A stretch of 64,000 bases of DNA from Perlabentimonas sp034003245. GTDB taxonomy: Bacteria; Bacteroidota; Bacteroidia; Bacteroidales; Tenuifilaceae. Of the stretch, positions 32,412-39,628 are shown one piece after another; within the stretch, counting starts at the first letter, position 1, and each line of letters opens with the position of its first letter. The stretch spans positions 1 to 64,000 of the forward strand of contig JAVEYY010000002.1 of the NCBI GenBank assembly GCA_034003245.1. Direction: 5' to 3'. Both the position numbers and the translations under genes were made by a program. The notes beneath the pieces were generated by a model. It did not search any database. It had not been told where the DNA came from and worked only from the letters and a program-made list of their open reading frames with translations.

Positions 32412-33707
32412 ATGGAAAATACACCTAAGAAAAAGGGTTTAGCCTCATTCCCGCGTAACTTCTGGACGGTTATCGTGATGGAGTTCTTTGAGCGGGGATC
32501 GTACTACGGCGTAATGTCGGTGCTTTCGGTTTACCTAGTGCTCGATATTGGTCAGGGCGGACTGGGATTCTCAAAGGAGAGCGTGGGGGTTATCAAGAGC
32601 GTTATCACCCCGCTGCTGTACCTGCTGCCAATCCTAAGCGGAGCCCTTGCCGACCAGTTTGGTTACAAGAAAACCCTTATCTTCTCGTTTGTGGTGATGT
32701 CGCTGGGCTACCTTTTCACCAGCTTTAGCACCAGCTACTACCTGGTGTTTGCCAGCTTGTTGCTGATGGTTACGGGAGCGGGTTTCTTTAAGCCCATTAT
32801 CTCGGGTTCCATTGCACGCTGCACCGACGAGAGTAACTCGGGGCTTGGCTTTGGCATTTTTTACTGGACCATCAACTTAGGCGCTTTCCTTTTCCCTCTC
32901 TTCCTTGTTCCTTTGATGAAGAGTTTTGGCTGGAACTATATATTTATTATGGCTGCTGTGGGTACAGGCTGGCTCCTTTTCCTAGCCATTTTCCTATACA
33001 AGGAGCCCGCAAGGCCAGCCATTCAAAAGAAATTGGGCGAAGTTCTAACTGGCGCGGTAATGGTGCTAAAGGATTTCCGGTTTATCATAATGATTGCCAT
33101 CTACTCATGTTTCTGGATTCTTTACTTTCAGATGTTCGACACGGTGCTGTGGTACCTCACCGAGTACATGGATATGACCCCGGTAAACAATGCTGTGAAC
33201 TCGTTCCTTGCGCTTTTCACTGAGAACCCCTCGTGGAGCTTCGATGCCGAGCACGTAACGGTTATAAATGCGGGAACCATTATTCTGCTGCAGCTTATTA
33301 TCTCGATGCTAGTGAAGAATACCAAGGCGCTGCCCACCATGATTATTGGCATTGCCATGGGAACTGTGGGGATGGGCATCCTGGCCATATCGACCCATGC
33401 CTGGGTGTTTATGGCGGGAATTATCATCTTCTCAGTTGGTGAGATGACCGCGCACCCCAAGTTTATCTCCTACGTTGGGTTAATTGCTCCGCCCGATAAG
33501 AAAGCCCTTTACCTGGGCTACTCATTCCTGTACGGGGTTATTGGCAGCGGAATTGGTGGTGTGCTGGGCGCATTCACCTACGTGAAGTTTGTAACGGAGA
33601 TGGGTCGCCCCGGACTACTTTGGCTGATGTTTAGTGGTATTGGCGTGCTCACCATTGTTGGGCTTTTACTCTACAATAAGTTTTTAGCGCCCAAGAAAGA
33701 CGTATAG
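32412..33707 (+). CDS. POT/PTR-family (MFS) proton-dependent transporter
   Basis: 431 aa with about 12 transmembrane helices. The N-terminal motif EFFERGSYYGVMSVLSVYL matches the ExxERFxYYG proton-coupling motif of POT-family peptide transporters; 'SGALADQFGYKKTL' is the MFS loop 2-3 motif and FKPIISG a POT-like segment. Di- and tripeptides are the usual substrates, with nitrate or drugs in some members; the substrate is not certain here. The gene has its own promoter and a strong terminator and is transcribed alone. Confidence 0.85.
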   Translation: MENTPKKKGLASFPRNFWTVIVMEFFERGSYYGVMSVLSVYLVLDIGQGGLGFSKESVGVIKSVITPLLYLLPILSGALADQFGYKKTLIFSFVVMSLGYLFTSFSTSYYLVFASLLLMVTGAGFFKPIISGSIARCTDESNSGLGFGIFYWTINLGAFLFPLFLVPLMKSFGWNYIFIMAAVGTGWLLFLAIFLYKEPARPAIQKKLGEVLTGAVMVLKDFRFIIMIAIYSCFWILYFQMFDTVLWYLTEYMDMTPVNNAVNSFLALFTENPSWSFDAEHVTVINAGTIILLQLIISMLVKNTKALPTMIIGIAMGTVGMGILAISTHAWVFMAGIIIFSVGEMTAHPKFISYVGLIAPPDKKALYLGYSFLYGVIGSGIGGVLGAFTYVKFVTEMGRPGLLWLMFSGIGVLTIVGLLLYNKFLAPKKDV

Positions 33708-33727
33708 TCTGTTGAATTGTAAGAATA

Positions 33728-33764
33728 AAAACGGGTGATGTCCGATTGGGGCATCACCCGTTTT
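33728..33764 (+). terminator. Rho-independent terminator after the POT transporter gene
   Basis: A perfect 13-bp stem AAAACGGGTGATG (33728-33740) with CATCACCCGTTTT (33752-33764) and an 11-base loop lies 20 bases past the stop codon. Confidence 0.9.
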
Positions 33765-33790
33765 GCGATTTGGATTGACAAGAGTTCAGC

Positions 33791-33886
33791 GTTTGGCGTT
33801 TCGGGTTGCGGGTTGCGGGTTACGAGTTGCGGGTTGCGGGTTTCGGGTTGCGAGTTTCGGGTTACGAGTTTCGGGTTGCGAGTTGC
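33791..33886. repeat. Heptanucleotide tandem repeat (GTTGCGG-like, nearly 14 units)
   Basis: Thirteen full units in register with period 7 are variants of GTTGCGG (GTTTCGG, GTTACGA, GTTGCGA); a partial unit follows. The array runs directly into the 21-bp repeat array. Confidence 0.85.
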
Positions 33887-34222
33887 TATTTGGACAACGC
33901 CAAAGGCTATTTAGGCAACGCCAAGGGCTATTTGGATAACGCCAAAGGTTATTCGGTGAACGCCAAAGGCTATTTGGGGAACGCCAAAGGCAATTCGGGC
34001 AACACCAAGCGCTATTTGGGCAACGCCAAAGGCTATTTGGACAACGCCAAGGGCTATTTGGAGAACGCCAACGGCTATTGTATAAAGGATGGATGCTATT
34101 TGGGCAACGCCAAAGGCTATTTGGGGAACGCCAAAGGCTATTCGGAGAACGCCAAGGGCTATTCGGGCAACGCCAAGGGTTATTTGGGAAATTCCAAAGG
34201 CAATATGGGCAACGTTAAAGGC
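33887..34222. repeat. 21-bp minisatellite, 16 units
   Basis: Sixteen consecutive 21-base units are variants of TATTTGGGCAACGCCAAAGG plus C. One unit (34076-34096) is strongly diverged. Because 21 is a multiple of three, the array stays open in all phases free of stops, and reads YLGNAKG repeats in one plus frame. The only start available for that frame is a TTG inside the heptamer array, and its tail is antisense to the NYN gene, so a protein is doubtful. Each unit can pair TTTGG with CCAAA as a small hairpin. Confidence 0.9.
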
Positions 34223-34234
34223 TATAGGGCGGAG

Positions 34235-34996
34235 TTACCTCTTCCTAGTTTTGATGTAAACCAGCTTAATGTTAGCGCGATCGGTAATACGCTCGTCCAC
34301 ATCAAAATTGGCCTTTAGCGATTTTATTAGAGGCGTTAGCTTATCGTAACCATAGTTCCGGGGGTCAAAATCGGGGCGCTTCTTGATCAGCAAATTACCC
34401 ACATCGCCCAGAAATGCCCATCCGTCCTCATCGGCAATATCGTTTACGGTAGATGAGATTAGCTGTAAGGTTTGCTTGTCGACCACTGGCATAGGCGGGT
34501 GCTCCGCGGCCTTAGTTTTCGATGTTGCCGACTCGGATGCTTTGACATTACTTGGGGTTTTTAGAATCTCGAGGTACACAAACTTATCGCATGCCACAAT
34601 AAACGGGTTTGGGGTTTTGCGCTCGCCAAAGCCAAATACCTTCATGCCCGATTCGCGCAGGCGGGTGGCCAGCTTGGTGAAATCGCTATCGCTCGACACG
34701 ATGCAGAACCCATCCACTTTGCCGGTGTATAGGATATCCATAGCATCGATAATCATGGCCGAATCGGTGGCGTTTTTTCCGGTTGTGTAGCCATACTGCT
34801 GCACAGGGGTAATGGCATTTTCGAGCAGCACGCTTTTCCAACCTGCCAGGTTGGGTTTGGTCCAATCGCCGTAAATTCGCTTAAAGGTAGGGATTCCATA
34901 CTTGGCAATCTCCTCCATCATGGCCTTTACATTGGCGCTGGGCACATTATCGGCATCTATTATAACTGCTAGCTTTAAATCTTGTTTTGCTTCCAT
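34235..34996 (-). CDS. NYN-domain nuclease-like protein with C-terminal OST-HTH/LOTUS domain
   Basis: 253 aa from the ATG at 34996 (the frame opens nine codons earlier without similarity). The N-terminal NYN/DUF88 (PIN-like) domain shows the acidic active-site set: LAVIIDADNVP, NATDSAMIIDAMD and CIVSSDSDFTKLA, expected to cut RNA with Mg2+. The C-terminal 80 residues (LISSTVNDIADEDGWAFLGDVGNLLIK) fit an OST-HTH/LOTUS RNA-binding domain, which recognises structured or G-rich RNA in other systems. The pair occurs in many bacteria as LabA-like proteins. Its 3' end faces the minisatellite at a distance of 12 bases. Confidence 0.85.
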   Translation of the reverse strand: MEAKQDLKLAVIIDADNVPSANVKAMMEEIAKYGIPTFKRIYGDWTKPNLAGWKSVLLENAITPVQQYGYTTGKNATDSAMIIDAMDILYTGKVDGFCIVSSDSDFTKLATRLRESGMKVFGFGERKTPNPFIVACDKFVYLEILKTPSNVKASESATSKTKAAEHPPMPVVDKQTLQLISSTVNDIADEDGWAFLGDVGNLLIKKRPDFDPRNYGYDKLTPLIKSLKANFDVDERITDRANIKLVYIKTRKR

Positions 34997-35385
34997 TTTT
35001 TTTGTATTTACCCAAAATTTCATCGGGTCATAATTTTATCTGCGGTTGTATGTACAAACTTAGCTATAAAAAACTCATCCCTTAGGGAATCTAATGCTTA
35101 TTTGATTAGCCGTTGAACTTCCATGCACCAATCCATTAACCTTTTTGCGGCGCAGGATTTTATATGCTTTTACGGTGCGGGATTGTGTGCGCCGAATTTT
35201 GTTTATTCCGTTTACCCCGGTTGTATTTTCGAGGCTACCGATATGCTACCCCGCTGGGGCAGGGCAATAAGCATACCATGCCTTTGGGATTTTGTTGCTA
35301 TTGAGTTTTATGATTGTTTTTTCTGATTCAACCCTTTGACAATATACGGCATTCTTCTTTTTACTCCAAACTACAAAAAACGATC
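34997..35385. other. Intergenic region with a dispersed-repeat-like segment
   Basis: No supported gene. Bases 35150-35290 contain GCGGCGCAGGATTTT, GTGCGCCGAATTTTG and a segment around GAGGCTACCGATATGC with the small palindrome CCCCGCTGGGG. From memory, this pattern resembles repeats dispersed between genes in Bacteroidales. A 67-codon open frame here reads like repeat translation and lacks a ribosome site. Confidence 0.5.
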
Positions 35386-36009
35386 TCATCTAATTGAATC
35401 CCTTTGCAGTGTTGATCTGCAGGTTGAAATATCGCCTCGATAGTAATATCGATTTTTGACCCTGTGCTCAATCTTTTTACTAATATCGCTCATAGACCAT
35501 ACCGAACCCGCAACCCATAACACAGCCGCTGATGCGAATACAACTATAGATGTTCCAATAGCCGCTATAACGCTAAATGGCCCAAAACTGGCTGTTGTTA
35601 ATATGACCACAAAAACAACACCCGATGAAACCGCGCCAATTGCACCTGCAGCAGATAATGCCAGCATAATTTTACCCTTTACCTCTTCGCCATTTCGTAT
35701 TTGGTAAATACCCGGGAATAGATTCATAACCTTTTTGCTTTCGCCACGCATTAGCTTTCGTTGGAATTTCTTTACCTCATTCGATAGGGGTAAATCCTTA
35801 CCTTCTAAATCGACTTTGGCAAGCACAAACGTATTTAGGCTATCCACCACAACAAGAACAGAATCGGTTGTGTATTCAAGGAGTTGACCTTTTAAAATGG
35901 AGTCACTTTGCATGAGATAAATCTCAACTTCTGAATTTTGAGATTTTGAGTGTAAAATGATTGTCAGAAAAGAAATTATTAGGGCTGCTGTTCTCATAAC
36001 GTAAGGCAT
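35386..36009 (-). CDS. Hypothetical exported/membrane protein
   Basis: 207 aa, not recognised. A signal peptide or first helix lies at about residues 5-23 (RTAALIISFLTIILHSKSQ), followed by a 90-residue soluble segment with 'DSILKGQLLEYTTDSVLVVV', resembling small beta-rich domains with a repeated hydrophobic strand. Two long hydrophobic helices follow (about 118-142 and 145-172). The C-terminus is basic. An internal ATG at codon 5 is an equally good start. Nearby genes give no functional hint. Confidence 0.6.
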   Translation of the reverse strand: MPYVMRTAALIISFLTIILHSKSQNSEVEIYLMQSDSILKGQLLEYTTDSVLVVVDSLNTFVLAKVDLEGKDLPLSNEVKKFQRKLMRGESKKVMNLFPGIYQIRNGEEVKGKIMLALSAAGAIGAVSSGVVFVVILTTASFGPFSVIAAIGTSIVVFASAAVLWVAGSVWSMSDISKKIEHRVKNRYYYRGDISTCRSTLQRDSIR

Positions 36010-36060
36010 TTAATTCTACTCCTTTTAATCCCACGAACACCAAGTTATAAAGTTGGGAAC

Positions 36061-36954
36061 TTATTCTTTAAATCTCTTCAAGAAAATATCATTTACATAC
36101 TTTGAACTCAAATGGTTTGGCACGAGCTGGTTCGAAGTAATGCTTTCGGCACCACAGATTGCCCCAAATCTCATACAATCTTCCACTGATTTACCAAGGC
36201 AATAAGCGTAAAGGAAACCCGAAAAGAAGCAATCCCCAGCCCCATTCGAATCGGTAAGTTTATATCCCTTTAGAGCAGGCTCCTCGATCCAATCGCCATT
36301 TTTGGTTAAAGCAGTTGCCCCATTTTTACCGTGTGTACACACTACTAACTCCTTGCCTCGTTCCATAAACCTTGTCATGGTTTGTTTATAATCGGTCAGG
36401 TTGTCGGAGCTTAAGAAAATATAGTCAGAAACTTCGATAAAAGGCTCATGGTATTCATTCCCATCGGTATGGTCGTGCAGATCAGTCCATACTGGTTTTT
36501 GCTTGACGGGTAGAAATGGAATAATTTCTTTACAATACGATATAATATTTAGCACAATGATATCGGCATTGCTCACATTCTGCTCCACCTTTTCAAATGA
36601 AATTTGTGGTTTTTCCGACGACTGGGTTATAAATATGGAGATTCGTTCTCCTTCCGAGTTCATGATGTTTACGTGCCGCTCTGTTCCTTTTGGATCGAAA
36701 TCAAAAATCAACTTCACGTTTTCCGATTCTAAATGACGGATGATTCTATTCCCGTACTCATCATTACCTAATACAGAGTATAATACATTGGGCACCCCGA
36801 GTTTGGTTAAACACAATGCTTTTCCGGCGCCGGTCGATCCTGTAGCCTCGTTAAACATAGCCCTATGAATGGTTTGGGGCACGGGTTCGGGGAATGATTC
36901 TAAAGTAATAATATGATCGAACGTGGTGCCACCGATAATAAAAATCTTTTTCAT
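36061..36954 (-). CDS. PfkB-family carbohydrate kinase
   Basis: 297 aa from the ATG at 36954, which gives the normal ribokinase-fold start KKIFIIGGTTFDHII; the 33-codon upstream extension is unsupported. The family features are the Gly-rich ATGSTGAGKALCL segment that binds the sugar and the C-terminal DSNGAGDCFFSGFLYA motif with the catalytic base Asp. The substrate is unknown; the start 'GGTTFDHI' is seen in atypical PfkB kinases. It is downstream of the amj-like gene in the same orientation, but a palindrome-rich spacer separates them. Confidence 0.88.
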   Translation of the reverse strand: MKKIFIIGGTTFDHIITLESFPEPVPQTIHRAMFNEATGSTGAGKALCLTKLGVPNVLYSVLGNDEYGNRIIRHLESENVKLIFDFDPKGTERHVNIMNSEGERISIFITQSSEKPQISFEKVEQNVSNADIIVLNIISYCKEIIPFLPVKQKPVWTDLHDHTDGNEYHEPFIEVSDYIFLSSDNLTDYKQTMTRFMERGKELVVCTHGKNGATALTKNGDWIEEPALKGYKLTDSNGAGDCFFSGFLYAYCLGKSVEDCMRFGAICGAESITSNQLVPNHLSSKYVNDIFLKRFKE

Positions 36955-37060
36955 ATGATTGGATTTGATTCTGATCTTAAATTTTTTTCTAAACTGTAAA
37001 TGAAACACTATTGTCCGATTAATTTTTTCATAAACATCGGTAATCCCTATCAATTGTTGT

Positions 37061-37140
37061 GTCCCTACGGGACACTGACTTGTGGGGTCTAAATTTCTTC
37101 TACCGGTATTCTGTGCCTAACGGCACAGTCCCGTAGGGAC
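37061..37140. repeat. Nested palindromic intergenic element
   Basis: GTCCCTACGGGAC (37061-37073) is repeated in inverted form as GTCCCGTAGGGAC (37128-37140). Between them lies a second hairpin CTGTGCC-TAAC-GGCACAG (37111-37128). Each outer arm is also partly self-complementary (GTCCC/GGGAC). It resembles dispersed palindromic repeats of Bacteroidales intergenic DNA. Confidence 0.75.
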
Positions 37141-37184
37141 AAAACAACTTTTAGTCGAACAGTAATGTTTTATTTACTTAATTG

Positions 37185-37988
37185 TTATATGATAGTAGCA
37201 ATCCAAGCTATAAATTTTGAAAATGGAACTAGTAGAAACTGGGCTGCAACTGTTCCAATCAATCGACTAACTATCATTAATCGAATTGTTTTCCGAAATG
37301 TAATCTCCGAAAATTTCCCTTCAATCACATCGTCAGTAAGTCCCGATAAATATGGATCGATGAACACAAACATTAGCACTGTTGCTAGTCCGTTAACTAC
37401 CGCTGAAAGGGTGCTGGAAGTAGTTCTCAAATCGGGCTCAATAAATCCTGCATATAACGATGATAGTACCCCAACCGTTAGTATTGCAACCGCTATGACA
37501 TTGTAAATAAATATTTTAATCGGAAAATCTGTCCATAATGATTTATCTACCGAGAAGTTGCGTTTATCTGGGAGCTTTAATTCGCTTCTAAATTGAAGAA
37601 TTCCGGTTTTAGTAAAACCGTGCAGTATTAGTCTTGGTACTGATTTATGTAAACTGAAATTTTCAACGGAGTTTGATAAAACGCGCTGAAATGTTGGGAT
37701 CAACAACGCACCAATAATTGTGGCTAAGGTTGAGGCAAATAGTATTAATCTAATCTCGAATGTTCCAGGATTGATGTCAAGTTTTATGTTATTCTCAATC
37801 CATTTTGCGAGTAAAGGGGCCTGAAAGGAGTTTGAAGTCCTTGAAATCAGCACCATAATGTTAAACAGGGCGAATGAAATTGCAATCTTTCTCGTTCTAA
37901 TCCCAACAATCCGCACCGAATAGGATAGTGTGCTTATCAAGTGAATTATAAGGGTAAAGAGTAGAACTAAAATAATTTGTATTGTCAT
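37185..37988 (-). CDS. amj: Amj-family lipid II flippase (alternate to MurJ)
   Basis: 267 aa, about six to seven membrane helices, no signal peptide. The N-terminal LIIHLISTLSYSVRIVGIRTRKIAIS and FNIMVLISRTSNSFQAPLL are close to the Amj (YdaH) family signature as I remember it. Amj of Bacillus subtilis flips lipid-linked peptidoglycan precursor across the membrane and can replace MurJ under envelope stress. The family is best known in Firmicutes. The gene stands alone, between a PfkB kinase and the caspase gene. The function is transferred from the family; flippase activity is not shown by the sequence. Confidence 0.75.
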   Translation of the reverse strand: MTIQIILVLLFTLIIHLISTLSYSVRIVGIRTRKIAISFALFNIMVLISRTSNSFQAPLLAKWIENNIKLDINPGTFEIRLILFASTLATIIGALLIPTFQRVLSNSVENFSLHKSVPRLILHGFTKTGILQFRSELKLPDKRNFSVDKSLWTDFPIKIFIYNVIAVAILTVGVLSSLYAGFIEPDLRTTSSTLSAVVNGLATVLMFVFIDPYLSGLTDDVIEGKFSEITFRKTIRLMIVSRLIGTVAAQFLLVPFSKFIAWIATII

Positions 37989-38133
37989 AAGCTTATTGTA
38001 TTGTTACGCAGGCTATCAGCAGAGGTTATAATGTTGGATTCTGGGCGTAGCTGTTTTGCAGAGGAATCACATACGCAAAACCCTTCACCCATTGGTCGAT
38101 TTGTTGACTATAAGCTTTACCCAATTTACTCCT

Positions 38134-39462
38134 CTACTTAAGTCCTACAGGAAAATCTTGTCCCCACATAAAAGTGGTTGGCCACTGAGGCGTACCACGG
38201 TATTTTTCGGTGTAATCGGGTATCTTTTCATCCACATAAGTTTTTATGCTTCCAGCGGTGATTTGTCCACTAGCTGTAGCAGCGGCCCCCCTGATTGCCT
38301 CAAGCAGCACGTAGGTGAAAACGCCATGGTTTAGCTCCTTAAACTCAACAGCCGCTTGGTCGGCAGTGGTTGATGCAAAAATAACTGAACCCGAAGCGCG
38401 CGACAATCTAGCCAATGCATTTTCCTCGGCAGCTCCCCGCATGGCAAACTGCTCGGTAATTGCCCCAGCATAGCAGGCGTCAATAAACATTACCTGCTTA
38501 GTGGCCTTAATCTCCGATAGAATCTGTCTCAATTCGGTACCCGACAGCCCGTTTTCGGCAACCCTCACTGGGTCTGTCATCTGCACAACATCGGATAGGA
38601 TGTAGTAAAACTCACTTCTTGTTTTCCTATCCATTTCGGATACCTCGAGTGCTATACCATGCCCCGCGTAGAAGAACACAAACAGATCCTCGGGTTTTAC
38701 TTTTGCCTGTAATTCGGTTAATGATTTTAGGATATTCTCTCTGTTTGCCTCTCGGTTCGAGACTGTACTCACGTATACATTGTTTAACAATTTTTCGGCT
38801 TTGGGTTTTAGGGTGGTTACAAAACCGTTCATATCGGCAACGCAGTAATTTAAGTTATACCTGCTGTTGCGATACTCGTTTATTCCAATGGCCAGGATAT
38901 ACATATCGGGCTTGCTGATCACAGGAGGCGAGTAGCTAACCAAAGCCAACTCGGGCCTCGACTCGATAAGGTTATTGGAGAAACCGATAGCTCGCAGCTG
39001 ATTATCACCTCGCTCTAGGGCAACTGTAAACACTTTTTCCAGTACATTTGCCTTTTCAACTTGAATAAATCCCCTAAGGTTTTCACCTACAATTTTTTCG
39101 TTATTAAATAACCGAACCCCGTATACGCCACCACCCTGGTCGTTAGCTGTAACTTTTACTTTGAGGAAACCATTCGAAATGGCATAATCGTCCTTATTTA
39201 CCATTTGAATACTTTGGTAGCCACCCAGCTTGGTTAATACAGACAGTGTAATGGATGGAGGAGGTTTAATTCCCTTTCTGATATCGCTTTGCGCAAATTT
39301 CGAGATTGCTTCGCCCCGGATTTTTGCCGCAACCAGATCGGGTCGATAGTAAACCTCAAAAAACTGATCGATGGCCATCACCGACATGCCCTCCACAATA
39401 TGAACTGTTTTTTTTGCGAGGTTTTCATCACCTGCGAAGAAACCCTCGGGAGTCCAGGCCAT
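38134..39462 (-). CDS. Caspase-like (peptidase C14) domain, C-terminal part of a split WD40-caspase protein
   Basis: The longest ATG frame gives 442 aa. Residues 1-60 are the linker that normally joins a WD40 propeller to the caspase (MAWTPEGFFAGDENLAKK), 70-180 a beta-rich domain, and 185-440 the caspase fold with the His-Cys pair His268 (FFYAGHG) and Cys330 (FIDACYAG). The same frame continues upstream without stop to about 39650 and encodes one more WD40 blade (SDDGTVRYWN), so the gene is the 3' part of the WD40 gene at 39629-41386, separated by a one-base shift. On its own it would lack the signal peptide and stay in the cytosol. Confidence 0.85.
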   Translation of the reverse strand: MAWTPEGFFAGDENLAKKTVHIVEGMSVMAIDQFFEVYYRPDLVAAKIRGEAISKFAQSDIRKGIKPPPSITLSVLTKLGGYQSIQMVNKDDYAISNGFLKVKVTANDQGGGVYGVRLFNNEKIVGENLRGFIQVEKANVLEKVFTVALERGDNQLRAIGFSNNLIESRPELALVSYSPPVISKPDMYILAIGINEYRNSRYNLNYCVADMNGFVTTLKPKAEKLLNNVYVSTVSNREANRENILKSLTELQAKVKPEDLFVFFYAGHGIALEVSEMDRKTRSEFYYILSDVVQMTDPVRVAENGLSGTELRQILSEIKATKQVMFIDACYAGAITEQFAMRGAAEENALARLSRASGSVIFASTTADQAAVEFKELNHGVFTYVLLEAIRGAAATASGQITAGSIKTYVDEKIPDYTEKYRGTPQWPTTFMWGQDFPVGLK

Positions 39463-39628
39463 CGATTGCCCATCGCCTGTTGAGATTGCGGTATAAACCA
39501 GCTCACCGGTTTGGGTGTTCCAGTATCTTACTGTGCCATCATCCGATCCCGAAAGTGCGTATTGGCCACATGGCGATAAGGATGATAATCGAACATTGGC
39601 GGTATGCCCAATGAGCGTTTTTAGCTCT

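Noticed and set aside
33806..34318. A 170-codon open frame reading YLGNAKG repeats
   Set aside because: It starts with TTG within a heptamer repeat, has no ribosome site, consists almost wholly of minisatellite, and its tail is antisense to the NYN gene. Treated as repeat DNA.
35123..35326. A 67-codon open frame in the spacer upstream of the hypothetical membrane gene
   Set aside because: Composition and pattern look like a dispersed repeat; no start context or family match.
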